Origin: Asticcacaulis solisilvae
GTDB lineage: Bacteria > Pseudomonadota > Alphaproteobacteria > Caulobacterales > Caulobacteraceae
Assembly: GCF_017875235.1 (NCBI RefSeq)
Contig: NZ_JAGGMI010000011.1
Coordinates: 123,361 to 187,360 of the forward strand
Direction of reading: 5' to 3'
Length of the DNA: 64,000 bases
A program made the position numbers and the translations under genes. Shown here in pieces: positions 46,873-55,514 of this stretch (position 1 is its first letter; each line of letters starts with the position of its first letter). Under the pieces are notes generated by a model. It was not told the origin of the DNA. It saw only the letters and a program-made list of their open reading frames with translations, and did not search any database.

Positions 46873-47715
46873 GTGTCCATTCGTGCCAGAATCCTCGCCC
46901 TTGTCGGCTGTTTCGCCGCCATGTCGCTCATCGTCACATTTCTCGGCCTGACGACGATCGGCGATTACAATCGCATGATGCGCGATTACGACCGCGCCTA
47001 TGAAAACGCCTGGCGCGGTGAGCGCCTGAACCATTTAGTCAGCAACGTCGTCATGGAAACGCGCGGCCTTTACATCGCCCGCAGCGATGCCGAACTGCAG
47101 GGGTTCGTGGGCGGACTGAACCGCAACCTCGATGAGCTCGAAGTCCTGATGAAGCTGTGGAAAGGTGAGGAAGCCTCCCTCGTCTCTGGCATGGAAGGCG
47201 ACGTCGCGGCCTTCATCGCCCTGCGCCGGGACGTCGCGCACCTGGCGGGCTCCGGCAAGATGGAAGCCGCCTATGCCAGGTCCACCGGTTCGCGCAGCGA
47301 CCGCATCGCCTTCCAGGGCAAGGTCGAAGGGATCGTCCAGCAAACCCTGAACGATCTCAGCATCGCCAAACAGCGCGCCGACCAGTTCAATCGCCAGCGC
47401 GCGCTCGAATTCCTGATTGCCTGCCTCACCGGCATAATATTGCTGGCGATCCTGTCGCTTTGGATCATCGCACAGTTCATCACCAAGCCTTTGCGCGCCC
47501 TGGCTTCGGCCATCATCCGCACTTCGAAGGGCGACTACGAACTGCCGCTGGAAGCCCAGAAGGAAGCCGGCGAGGCGAAGGACGAGGTCGCCAGCGTATG
47601 GAAGGCCCTGGCAGTGCTCAAGGAACGCGCCGTCGAGGCCGAACGCCTGGCCCGGGCGCAGCGTGAAGCCGAGCGCCAGGCCGAACTGAAGCTGCGCGAA
47701 CTGGTGCTGGACTAA
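46873..47715 (+). CDS. HAMP-domain sensor-like protein lacking an output domain
   Basis: Membrane receptor-like protein. 280 residues: TM1 near 8-30, periplasmic four-helix-bundle-type sensor (about 31-178, largely helical), TM2 near 182-203, HAMP (about 204-255, TKPLRALASAIIRTSKGDYE), then a short Glu/Arg-rich coiled coil ending at 280. There is no methyl-accepting, kinase, cyclase or GGDEF domain. GTG 46873 is the likely start, with GGGAGCG upstream. The stop is clear and the following DNA is ssrA, so it is not an obvious frameshift fragment. Confidence 0.8.
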   Translation: MSIRARILALVGCFAAMSLIVTFLGLTTIGDYNRMMRDYDRAYENAWRGERLNHLVSNVVMETRGLYIARSDAELQGFVGGLNRNLDELEVLMKLWKGEEASLVSGMEGDVAAFIALRRDVAHLAGSGKMEAAYARSTGSRSDRIAFQGKVEGIVQQTLNDLSIAKQRADQFNRQRALEFLIACLTGIILLAILSLWIIAQFITKPLRALASAIIRTSKGDYELPLEAQKEAGEAKDEVASVWKALAVLKERAVEAERLARAQREAERQAELKLRELVLD

Positions 47716-47779
47716 AAAGGACAATGTTTCCCTAAATCATTCCAATCCGGGGGCTTTCAACTGTGGCAGGGACGCACTA

Positions 47780-48100
47780 TATTGGTTGTGTTCGGGCAAC
47801 CGGACTATGGGGATAAACGCCCACGTAATAAGCGAACTGGACCCGGGTGCGATTCCCGGCGGCTCCACCATTTCACCCGGCTTAGGGGTTTATGGGGCCG
47901 ATCAGCATCGACAGGCGTGTAAAGGTGAAGCTTTCCCTCGGCATGGGCTCCCGCGATCGGCCCATTTTATAACTGCGAACGATAACTTCGCTTCGGAGCA
48001 AGCCCTGGCCGCGTAATGCGGTTAGGCAGTTCCACCTAAACTCCTAGGGACTAAGCCCCCTAGGCGGGGCCCGGCAGGCGCCTTGCAACAGAAGCCTGCC
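47780..48100 (+). ncRNA. ssrA: Two-piece (permuted) tmRNA
   Basis: Permuted gene as in other alphaproteobacteria. The acceptor piece comes first and ends in GGCTCCACCA (47861-47870) with a T-arm-like GGTGCGATTCCC before it. After a short spacer the coding piece starts near 47894 with GGGGCCGATC; its GGGGCC pairs with GGCTCC of the acceptor piece to rebuild the acceptor stem. The tag reading frame is GCG at 47975 to TAA at 48014-48016: ANDNFASEQALAA, ending in the ClpX-recognised LAA. A GGCAGGC/GCCTGCC hairpin (48073-48100) closes the region. Exact ends are approximate. Confidence 0.93.
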
Positions 48101-48356
48101 ACCTTTCCCTCGCCAACTCAGACGCAAAGCACGAAGCCAGCCTTTTGGTGTCGTTCAGAGCCAACAGCATCCGACCGGATGCCGGCGGCTATCCGCCGCG
48201 TCCGCTTAAGGCCTGCGCGCAAGCGCATGGCCGCGAGCGAAATAAACGCGCGAGATAACGCATTTTTGTCCCGCCGCGAACTTTTTTAGTTCCGTTTTGC
48301 GGGCTGCGTGATAAGCCTGCTTCTGCTCCAATCCCTTTAGGTTTATGCTGCCGCCC

Positions 48357-48872
48357 ATGTCCGAAGACCAGGTCCCTGTCGATTTGATGGACTATGCTTC
48401 CATCACCCAGAATGCGCTTCGCGGCGTCATTCGCCAGGCCCTGCTGCGCGCGGCGTCTCCGGAAGGCCTGCCCGGCGAGCACCACTTCTACATCACCTTC
48501 CTGACGCGCGGTCAGGGCGTATCGATCCCTGAAGACCTGCTGGCGCGCTATCCGTACGAAATCACCATCGTCCTCCAGCATCAGTTCCGCGACCTGCGCG
48601 TCGCCGAGGACTTCATGCGCGTGACCCTGACCTTCGGCGGCGTGCCCAAGATCCTGACCGTGCCATACGCAGCGATTTCGCGCTTCCACGATCCGCACGC
48701 CCAGTTCATGCTGGAATTCGAAGCCGACGATCCGGCGGCCCTGACCCAGGATCTCGACCCGGCCATGGGCGAAGCCGAGACGGCAGCGGCGGCGATCAGC
48801 GAAACCGACGGCGCCAAGGACGAGGCCGACGGCCCCAAGATCGTTTCGCTGGACCAGTTTCGCAAGAAATAG
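48357..48872 (+). CDS. sspB: SspB protease adaptor (alpha type)
   Basis: Binds ssrA-tagged proteins and tethers them to ClpX for degradation. 171 residues: folded domain (about 1-125, with EHHFYITFLTRGQGVSIPE and VLQHQFRDL), acidic linker (about 125-155), and the C-terminal ClpX-binding tail PKIVSLDQFRKK. ATG 48357 is 256 bases after the ssrA hairpin. Adjacency with ssrA groups the tag and its reader. Nothing suggests loss of function. Confidence 0.93.
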   Translation: MSEDQVPVDLMDYASITQNALRGVIRQALLRAASPEGLPGEHHFYITFLTRGQGVSIPEDLLARYPYEITIVLQHQFRDLRVAEDFMRVTLTFGGVPKILTVPYAAISRFHDPHAQFMLEFEADDPAALTQDLDPAMGEAETAAAAISETDGAKDEADGPKIVSLDQFRKK

Positions 48873-48970
48873 ATTTCGCCAAAAAAGTCGGGCGAACCAC
48901 AGCAGAATCGCATAGTTTCTTAAGCTTGGATTGCGCGTAATCGGCGGACAAGCAGCGGACCTTGAAACAG

Positions 48971-51469
48971 ATGAAATGGCGGCGTTTGACGGCAGGGCCC
49001 ACGGGTTTTCATGGTGAGAAGGCCCGGTTTACATTCCTGGCGCGCGCGCTCGCCGGCGCGGGCCTGGCTACTGTCCTCGCCTTTGCCGGTCCGGCGGCGC
49101 CGCAAGACGGCCGCCCGCTTCCCGAACTGAAACCCTTCGTGCCGCAGGCCCAGCCAGCCGCGCAGCAACCGGCGCCGGCGGCGCCCCCGCCTGCCGCTGC
49201 GGCTCCCGCACCGTCTTCACCGGCCACGTCCTCGGCCAGTGCCAGCGCAACGTCCGCGGCGCCGCGACGTCCACGTCCGGCGCGGGCTGCCACGACGGCA
49301 ACGTCCTCCGCCGCTCCGGCCCCAACGGTCACAACCACCGCGCCGCGTCCGCCCGTTCAGGCTGGTACACAGCCGGCGCCCCAGAACGCCCCTCCGGTTG
49401 CACCGCAACCGGCGCCTCAGCCCACCGGCGCGCCCGCCACCTTCCCGACCGTTAACGGTGCGCCGGGCGTGGCGGCACCACCGCCGACCGCCCTGCCGGC
49501 ATCGACGACCCTGGCGCCGCTGGCGCACGACGCCTCGACGCCCATCAGCGCCGAGGATGTCGAGACCTTCACCGATTCCGTCGTGCGCGCTCTCATGCAG
49601 CGCGACCACGTCATGGGCGTCACCGTCGCGGTCGTCCAGGGCAATACACCCATCCTGGTCAAGGGCTACGGCTACGACCGCACCTCGCCGGCGCGCCGGG
49701 TCGACGCCGCCAACAGCCTGTTCCGCCTGGGGTCCATCACCAAGACCTTCACCTGGGTCGTTGCGCGTCAGGAACTCGAAGCCGGGCGCATCAAGATGGA
49801 CGAACCCATCGGCACCTATGTCACCGCCGACGTCTACAGCGACCGCAAGAAATACAAGCCGCTGACCCTGCGCGCCCTCATGAGCCACACGAGCGGTTTC
49901 GAGGACACCAGCCTCGGCCACCTGTTCGAACTGAACCCGGCGCGCCTGAAAGGGCCTGACAGCTATTTCCGCCAGCACAAGCCCCGCCGCGTCCGCGAGC
50001 CTGGCCTGTTCAGTTCCTACTCCAACTTCGGCCCCGCCCTGGCGGCGCGCGCCCTGACGCAAACCGCCCAGGCCAAGGACGTGCCGAGCCTGATGGAAGC
50101 GCGGGTCTTCCAGCCACTCGGCATGGACCACACCACCCTGCGTGAACCCTATGCCCTGCCGGCGTCGAACGTCGAGGATCTGCCGCCGCCCATGCCGGCT
50201 GGACTGACGCAAGGGCTGTCGCAGGGATACCTTTGGGACGGCGCGACCTTTGAGCCACAACCGTTCGAGCATGCCGCGCCGCTGTCGGGCGCGCTTGGCG
50301 CCTCATCGACCGCCAAGGACATGGCGCGCTTCATGTCGCTGATGCTCGGCAACGGCCAGTACGAAGGCGTCCAACTCTTCAATGCCGATTCCGCCCGCGC
50401 CTTCCACACGCCGCTGCTCAAGATGCCGGAAGGTTATAATGGCTGGGCATCGGGCCTGATGATCCGCGAGGCGCCATCGGGCCACACGACGATCGGCCAC
50501 GCCGGCTCGACCCTGTGGTTCAATTCGAACATGGTGCTGGTGCCGGAACTGAATATCGGCATCTTCATCAGCACCAATACGCAGACCGGCGCGCCCCTGG
50601 CCGATTCCTATCCCAACCTGCTGATCGAGCACCTGGCGGGCGTGCAGGGCCATGCGCCGTTGACGCCCACGCCGGAGCAGGCCTATGCCGCCAACAAGGC
50701 CTACTACAACGCCATCAAGGGCCAGTATGTCTCGACCCGGCGCGCCTATGGCGGGCTGGAGGGCGCGATCACGCGGCTGATCAACACGGTCGAGGTCGAT
50801 GTCGACGCCGACGGGCGGCTGATCCTGACGACGCGTAACGGCCTGTCGGCCTTCGTGCCGTCGACGGCGCGCGGTTTCTTCAATCCGCAGGACAGCGAAG
50901 ATCCCGGCCCGGCGTCCCAGACCGGCGGCCTGCACTTCCTGTTTGACGCCCAGGGCAAGACAGTCAAGGCGTTCGAGACCGCGACCAATATGAGCCGCTA
51001 CGAACGGGTCGACGTCTTTCACAGTCCCGAAGTCGTGCACGCCATGACGGTAATCATGGTGTTGACCTGCCTGGCGGTCTTCGCCTCGCTGATGATCCGG
51101 CCAGGCCGCAATGAGCGCCCGACCGAATGGCAGGCGCGGGCGACCATCATATCTCTGGGCCTCGCCGCCTTGTGGCTGCTGTCCATCTTCGTCTTCCGGC
51201 AGTGGCTGGAAGGCCTGTCTGACGACGCCACGTCGCTGTTCAGCGACTGGCCGGCGGCGCCGGTCAAGGTCGCGGCCTGGGTAGCGCTGCTGGCGGCGAT
51301 CGGGACGGTCTTCCAGGCCGCCACCTTTGTCTTTGTCTATGCCGAAGGCCGCTATGGCGACGACTGGCCGCTGTGGCGCAAGTACCTGCATGGCGCGCTG
51401 GTCTTCTACTGGCTGCTGTTCGTCATCGTTATCGCGATGTGGGGCGGACTTGCGGCCTGGAGCCGCTAG
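48971..51469 (+). CDS. Beta-lactamase-family serine hydrolase with C-terminal membrane domain
   Basis: Exported class C beta-lactamase/esterase-like enzyme; substrate unknown. About 832 residues: signal peptide (hydrophobic core about 24-40), Pro/Ala/Ser-rich linker of about 130 residues, catalytic domain about 190-560 with SxxK in LGSITKTFTW, YxN in FSSYSNFGPALA and HAG in TTIGHAGSTLW, a beta-rich domain, and three to four TM helices after about 690. The intact triad argues for activity, but the linker and membrane tail fit a cell-wall or lipid-linked role rather than antibiotic resistance. The start could also be TTG 48962. Confidence 0.85.
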   Translation: MKWRRLTAGPTGFHGEKARFTFLARALAGAGLATVLAFAGPAAPQDGRPLPELKPFVPQAQPAAQQPAPAAPPPAAAAPAPSSPATSSASASATSAAPRRPRPARAATTATSSAAPAPTVTTTAPRPPVQAGTQPAPQNAPPVAPQPAPQPTGAPATFPTVNGAPGVAAPPPTALPASTTLAPLAHDASTPISAEDVETFTDSVVRALMQRDHVMGVTVAVVQGNTPILVKGYGYDRTSPARRVDAANSLFRLGSITKTFTWVVARQELEAGRIKMDEPIGTYVTADVYSDRKKYKPLTLRALMSHTSGFEDTSLGHLFELNPARLKGPDSYFRQHKPRRVREPGLFSSYSNFGPALAARALTQTAQAKDVPSLMEARVFQPLGMDHTTLREPYALPASNVEDLPPPMPAGLTQGLSQGYLWDGATFEPQPFEHAAPLSGALGASSTAKDMARFMSLMLGNGQYEGVQLFNADSARAFHTPLLKMPEGYNGWASGLMIREAPSGHTTIGHAGSTLWFNSNMVLVPELNIGIFISTNTQTGAPLADSYPNLLIEHLAGVQGHAPLTPTPEQAYAANKAYYNAIKGQYVSTRRAYGGLEGAITRLINTVEVDVDADGRLILTTRNGLSAFVPSTARGFFNPQDSEDPGPASQTGGLHFLFDAQGKTVKAFETATNMSRYERVDVFHSPEVVHAMTVIMVLTCLAVFASLMIRPGRNERPTEWQARATIISLGLAALWLLSIFVFRQWLEGLSDDATSLFSDWPAAPVKVAAWVALLAAIGTVFQAATFVFVYAEGRYGDDWPLWRKYLHGALVFYWLLFVIVIAMWGGLAAWSR

Positions 51470-51570
51470 ATCGGAATGATTCAGGTGGAGGCAATCACTC
51501 CGATCTAGGTTTTCGTTTGGTCGCGATATTAAGGCGAAATCGCTTACACTTTTCGCCATATCGCTTTGAC
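51469..51570. repeat. Repeat B copy
   Basis: Hairpin AGATCGGAATGATT with its AATCACTCCGATCT complement (51470-51507), then GTTTTCGTTTGGTCGCGATAT and TTTTCGCCATATCGCTTTGA. It begins at the stop codon of the serine hydrolase gene: the final A-G of that TAG is also the first AG of the repeat. Confidence 0.9.
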
Positions 51571-51618
51571 GGGCTTAGTCCGATTGAGATTTGATTTTTT
51601 GACCGGCAGTCTGCGGGC

Positions 51619-52497
51619 ATGGCAGACAGCAGTTCAGACATCGTTTCCGCTACCGACAAACCGCTCAGCAAACGCGCCGAACGGAGAGCCAAGCAGCGCG
51701 CCGCCAACCCGATGCGCGCCGAGAAGATGCACAAGTACCGGCTGGAACATCCCATCGCGCCGGTATCCGTCGAGTTGCCGCGGCTGAACATCGGCTGTTC
51801 GGGCTGGTTCTACTGGGACTGGAAAGGCATCTTCTACCCCAGCCAGATGCCAACCAGCCAGTGGTTTCCGCATTATGCCGAGACCTTTGATACGGTGGAG
51901 ATCAACGCCTCCTTCTATTCATGGCCAACGGTTGCCGGCGTAAAGGCGTGGATGAAGGGGCTGCCGGAGACACCGTTCGTCTTTACCGTCAAGGCCAACG
52001 AGCTGATCACCCATATCCGGCGGTTCGAGGATACGGCCGGGCTGGTCGAGGATTTCGGCTATGTCGCCGACCTGTTGGGCGAACATATGGGCTGCCTGCT
52101 GTTTCAGCTGCCGCCGAGCGTAAAGTATGACCCGGAGCTGTTGCGGTCGATCGTGGCGCAGCTTCAGCCTGGACGGCGTAATGTCGTCGAGTTCCGTCAC
52201 GCCAGTTGGTGGAATGCGGAGGTCTATGCGGTCTTGCGCGACGCGGGCATCATGTTCTGCGCCACCAGCGGGCCAAAGCTGCCCGACGATTTGATCCGCA
52301 CGGCCGACGAAATCTATGTCCGGTTCCATGGGACGACCGCGTGGTACAATTACCGCTATTCCGATGCGGAACTGGCCGACTGGGCGAAACGGATAGAAGA
52401 TAGCGGCGCCAGGCGGGTGTGGGTCTATTTCAACAATGACTACCACGGTAATGCGATTGATAACGGCAAGGCGTTGCGTGAACTGTTAGGCGGATGA
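51619..52497 (+). CDS. DUF72 family protein
   Basis: TIM-barrel protein of the DUF72/YecE family, function not established. 292 residues: Lys/Arg/Ala-rich N-terminus (about 1-45), NIGCSGWFYWDWKGIFYP near 57, ETFDTVEINASFYSWP near 88-103, VEFRHASWW near 190, and VRFHGTTAWYNYRYS near 233, with YFNNDYHGNAIDNGKAL at the C-terminus. These are the conserved family blocks. Convergent with the rusA-uvrD operon. Confidence 0.9.
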   Translation: MADSSSDIVSATDKPLSKRAERRAKQRAANPMRAEKMHKYRLEHPIAPVSVELPRLNIGCSGWFYWDWKGIFYPSQMPTSQWFPHYAETFDTVEINASFYSWPTVAGVKAWMKGLPETPFVFTVKANELITHIRRFEDTAGLVEDFGYVADLLGEHMGCLLFQLPPSVKYDPELLRSIVAQLQPGRRNVVEFRHASWWNAEVYAVLRDAGIMFCATSGPKLPDDLIRTADEIYVRFHGTTAWYNYRYSDAELADWAKRIEDSGARRVWVYFNNDYHGNAIDNGKALRELLGG

Positions 52498-52498
52498 G

Positions 52499-52628
52499 CT
52501 TATGGGGTGTGGGGTCCGCGACCCCACAAAACCTTCTTGATCCAAAAGAAAAGCCCCGCCCCCTAAAGGGCGAGGCTTTCCTTTTGGAATAGATAAGTCT
52601 TGGGGCCGCAGGCCCCACACCCCGTAAG
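52499..52628. repeat. Symmetric palindromic element with an internal bidirectional terminator
   Basis: Outer arms CTTATGGGGTGTGGGG (52499-52514) and CCCCACACCCCGTAAG (52613-52628) are complementary except one base. Each is followed inward by a hairpin (TGGGGTCCGCGACCCCA and TTGGGGCCGCAGGCCCCA). In the centre AAAGCCCCGCCC/GGGCGAGGCTTT (52550-52579) has A and T runs on both sides and can stop transcription from both strands between the convergent genes. Confidence 0.8.
52550..52585. terminator. Bidirectional intrinsic terminator
   Basis: Stem of 11 pairs with one mismatch (AAAGCC-C-CGCCC with GGGCG-A-GGCTTT), loop CCTAAA, followed by CCTTTT on the plus strand and CTTTTGG on the minus strand. 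Serves DUF72 and rusA. Confidence 0.75.
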
Positions 52629-52638
52629 TTTATCCGCG

Positions 52639-52998
52639 CTAGCGCTTCAACGCATACACCTTGATCGTAATCTGCTCCCGCTCCCCCGGAAACCGTTCGA
52701 CCAGCAACCGCGCCACTTGGCTGTCGTCGTGAAAGACAAAGCCCTTGATCGCGTCGAGCAAGGCCTTGGCCAGATTGTCGAGGTCCATCCACGGCGGATC
52801 GCCGATGTGCTCCATGCGGATTTCCACGGCATGGTCACCCCAGGCGGCCCGGCTCCCCTTCCACTGCTTGCGGAAGAATTCATAGACCAACGGCTTGTAG
52901 TACTTTCCTTGCGTCGTCAGCCCGTCGATCAGGATTTCGATCCCGTCAGACGTCTCGCGCGCCCGCACCTTACCGTGGGAAATCCATTCTGCGTCCAT
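52639..52998 (-). CDS. RusA-like Holliday-junction endodeoxyribonuclease
   Basis: Predicted crossover-junction nuclease. About 119 residues, the RusA length. The RusA catalytic signature D-x-D-N-L-x-K-x-x-x-D-A is present as WMDLDNLAKALLDAIKG near 70-86, followed by VFHDDSQVARLLVER, which matches the D-D-x-Q-I/V metal site. ATG 52998 overlaps the uvrD stop by one base (TGATG), so it is translationally coupled to the helicase; GTG 53001 is an alternative. RusA is usually phage-encoded, but no phage genes surround this copy. Confidence 0.85.
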   Translation of the reverse strand: MDAEWISHGKVRARETSDGIEILIDGLTTQGKYYKPLVYEFFRKQWKGSRAAWGDHAVEIRMEHIGDPPWMDLDNLAKALLDAIKGFVFHDDSQVARLLVERFPGEREQITIKVYALKR

Positions 52999-55298
52999 CA
53001 CGCCCGGTCGACAAAGCTGTCGATGACCTTCTTCTCGCCGCCGGTCTCGAAATCAACCACCAGCTTGTTGCCATCGGCCTCAACGACCAGACCGTAGCCG
53101 AACTTGATGTGGAAGACCCGTTCGCCGACGATGATGTTCTTGCCCTGCGGCTTGGCGGCTACCGGCTGGCGATGCGGGGTCGGCTTGGGCGCCAGGCGCG
53201 ACATGTCGACACCGCTGAGATTGCTGTGGGCCGGCGCCGATGGCGAGGCTTCGCGCTTGGTGTAGTTGGGCTCGTAACCCGCGCGGTCCCAGCGCGACTG
53301 CTGCGACGTCCAGCCCTGATTGCCATAACCGGTTTGCGACGAGGCCTCGACATGATCGATGGGCAATTCGTCAACGAAGCGCGACGGAATCTGGTTCGTC
53401 CAGCGGCCATAGACCTGGCGGTTGGCGACGAAGCTGACCTTCGCCTCCTCGCGCGCCCGCGTCAGGCCGACATAGGCCAGGCGCCGCTCTTCCTCAAGCG
53501 ACTTGAGGCCGCCCTCGTCCATAGAGCGCTGCGACGGAAAGATGCCTTCCTCCCAGCCCGGCAGGTAGACAACCGGAAACTCCAGTCCCTTGGCCGCATG
53601 GAGCGTCATCAGCTTGACGCTGTTCTGGCCGCTGTCGCGCTCCAGGTCCATGACCAGCGCGACGTGCTCCAGGAAGGCTTCGAGATTGTCGAAGGCCGCC
53701 ATCGAGTCGCCCAGTTCCTTCAGGTTATCAAGACGCGTCTGGCCCGACGTCTTGTCGGCGCGCTGCATGTCGTAATAACCACTGTCGGACAACAGGGTGT
53801 CGAGCACGGTCTCGGCCTTCATTGATTTCGACAAACCGACCCAACGGTCGTAGTCGCGCAGGAAGGCGATCAGCGGCGTGCGGGTGCGTGTCGGCAGTTC
53901 GTCGGTGTCGACCAGGTCGCGCACCGCGGTCATGACGCTCTGGCCCGACAGCCGCGCCTGCTGCAGCAGCTTTTGCACAGTGGCGTCACCGATGCCGCGC
54001 TTGGGAACATTGATAATGCGCTCAAACGCCAGGTCGTCGTCCTGCGACTGGATCAAACGCAGATAGGCGATGGCGTCGCGGATTTCGGCGCGTTCGAAGA
54101 AGCGCGGGCCGCCAACGACCACATACGGAATCTGCAGCATGACGAAGCGTTCTTCGAAGGCGCGCATCTGGAACGAGGCGCGCACCAGGATCGCCATGTC
54201 CGAATAGGTCCGGCCGGACTTCTTCTGCCGCTCGATATCCTCGGCGACGAACTGTGCCTCGGCCGCACCATCCCAGATGCCCTGGACGCGCACCTTGTCG
54301 CCGCCGGTCTGGTCGGTGAACAGCGTCTTGCCCAGGCGCGCGCTGTTGGCCTTGATCAGGCCTGACGCCGCGCCCAGGATGTGTTTCGTCGAGCGATAGT
54401 TGCGCTCGAGTCGGATGACCTTGGCGCCTGGAAAGTCGCGCTCGAACTTCAGGATGTTGTCGACTTCCGCGCCGCGCCAGCCATAGATCGACTGGTCGTC
54501 GTCGCCGACGCAGCACAGGTTGCGCGAGGCATTGGTCAACAGGCGCAGCCACAGATACTGGGCGACGTTGGTGTCCTGGTATTCGTCGACCAGCACGTAT
54601 TTGAAGCGCGCGTGGTAACGTTCGAGGATGTCGGGATTTTCGGTCAGCAGCTTCAGATTATGCAGCAGCAGGTCGCCGAAATCGCAGGCGTTCAGGATGC
54701 GCAGGCGCTCCTGGTACATGGCGTAGAGCTTCTGGCCCTTGCCATTGGCGAATTCGGTGCCGTCCCCCTTGACCTTGTCCGGCGACAGGCCCTTGTTTTT
54801 CCAGGCGTCGAGATGCCATGCGAACGACTTTGGCGTCCACCGCTTCTGGTCGATATTCTCGGCCTCGAAGATCTGCTTGATCAGGCGCACCTGGTCGTCG
54901 TCATCGAGGATGGTGAAGCTCGACTTCAGGCCGACGACCTCGGCGTGGCTGCGCAGGATCTGCGCCGCGATCGAGTGGAAGGTGCCGAGATTGCGCAGGC
55001 CCTCCGCCGCCGGCCCGACCAGACGCTCAGTCCGCTCGCGCATTTCGCGCGCCGCCTTATTCGTAAAGGTGACGCACAGGATTTCCCATGGCCGCGCCAA
55101 GCCCGACTGCAGAATATGGGCGATGCGCGTCGTCAGCACGCGCGTCTTGCCGGTGCCGGCGCCGGCCAGGACCAGCACGGGACCTTCGGTGCTGCGGACG
55201 GCGTCGAGCTGTTCGGGGTTGAGGCCCTCGAACATGGTGGCATTGGGCACGCCGCGCGGGCTGGCCAGTTCACTGATCTTGGTGGTTACCGATTCCAT
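52998..55298 (-). CDS. uvrD: UvrD/PcrA-type DNA helicase
   Basis: Superfamily 1A 3'-5' helicase for excision repair, mismatch repair and removal of stalled complexes. 766 residues. Motif I LVLAGAGTGKTRVL near 43-56, Ia CVTFTNKAAREM near 77, II VLVDEYQDTN near 236, III CCVGDDDQSIYGWRGA near 262, IV RLERNYRS near 297, V VKLMTLHAAKGLEFPVV near 555 and VI LAYVGLTRAREE near 605. The C-terminal KxxGxG-like Tudor segment (VFHIKFGYGLVVEADG) is present. Start at ATG 55298 or possibly 55235. First gene of uvrD-rusA. Confidence 0.95.
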   Translation of the reverse strand: MESVTTKISELASPRGVPNATMFEGLNPEQLDAVRSTEGPVLVLAGAGTGKTRVLTTRIAHILQSGLARPWEILCVTFTNKAAREMRERTERLVGPAAEGLRNLGTFHSIAAQILRSHAEVVGLKSSFTILDDDDQVRLIKQIFEAENIDQKRWTPKSFAWHLDAWKNKGLSPDKVKGDGTEFANGKGQKLYAMYQERLRILNACDFGDLLLHNLKLLTENPDILERYHARFKYVLVDEYQDTNVAQYLWLRLLTNASRNLCCVGDDDQSIYGWRGAEVDNILKFERDFPGAKVIRLERNYRSTKHILGAASGLIKANSARLGKTLFTDQTGGDKVRVQGIWDGAAEAQFVAEDIERQKKSGRTYSDMAILVRASFQMRAFEERFVMLQIPYVVVGGPRFFERAEIRDAIAYLRLIQSQDDDLAFERIINVPKRGIGDATVQKLLQQARLSGQSVMTAVRDLVDTDELPTRTRTPLIAFLRDYDRWVGLSKSMKAETVLDTLLSDSGYYDMQRADKTSGQTRLDNLKELGDSMAAFDNLEAFLEHVALVMDLERDSGQNSVKLMTLHAAKGLEFPVVYLPGWEEGIFPSQRSMDEGGLKSLEEERRLAYVGLTRAREEAKVSFVANRQVYGRWTNQIPSRFVDELPIDHVEASSQTGYGNQGWTSQQSRWDRAGYEPNYTKREASPSAPAHSNLSGVDMSRLAPKPTPHRQPVAAKPQGKNIIVGERVFHIKFGYGLVVEADGNKLVVDFETGGEKKVIDSFVDRA

Positions 55299-55337
55299 TC
55301 GCGCAATTTAGTACGCCTTATGTTCCGCTCCAATGGC

Positions 55338-55402
55338 TTTATGTGGAGTTTTTGCTTGTCGCATTATTTTGTCGGAAACCGCCGCACACTTTTGGCCACA
55401 CT
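55338..55402. repeat. Degenerate partial Repeat B upstream of uvrD
   Basis: GTGGAGTTTTTGCTTGTCGC, ATTATTTTGTCGGAAACCGCC and CACACTTTTGGCCACA follow the order of Repeat B but with several changes and no first hairpin. Confidence 0.5.
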
Positions 55403-55452
55403 GAATTTCGTTTCGACACATGGCTTGATCGCGCATTGTCAGCGGAAAGGCA

Positions 55453-55480
55453 AACGGCCGGAAGCAGGCTTCCGGCCGTT
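55453..55480 (-). terminator. Stem-loop downstream of the RHH gene, probable terminator
   Basis: AACGGCCGGAAG (55453-55464) pairs perfectly with CTTCCGGCCGTT (55469-55480) around a 4-base loop. On the minus strand it is followed only by TTTGCC, a weak T run. Lies 35 bases after the RHH stop. Confidence 0.55.
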
Positions 55481-55514
55481 GCACAGTCGATTGCGCCCCT
55501 GCGCAAACATAAGG

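Noticed and set aside
51619..53001. Prophage remnant around the RusA-like gene
   Set aside because: No integrase, capsid or replication genes nearby; uvrD and DUF72 are chromosomal genes and coupling to uvrD argues for a resident gene.
55299..55514. Possible attC or integron-like site in the gap with inverted repeats
   Set aside because: The stem at 55453-55480 is a plain terminator-like hairpin and the rest is a degenerate Repeat B; no integrase or cassette genes are present.
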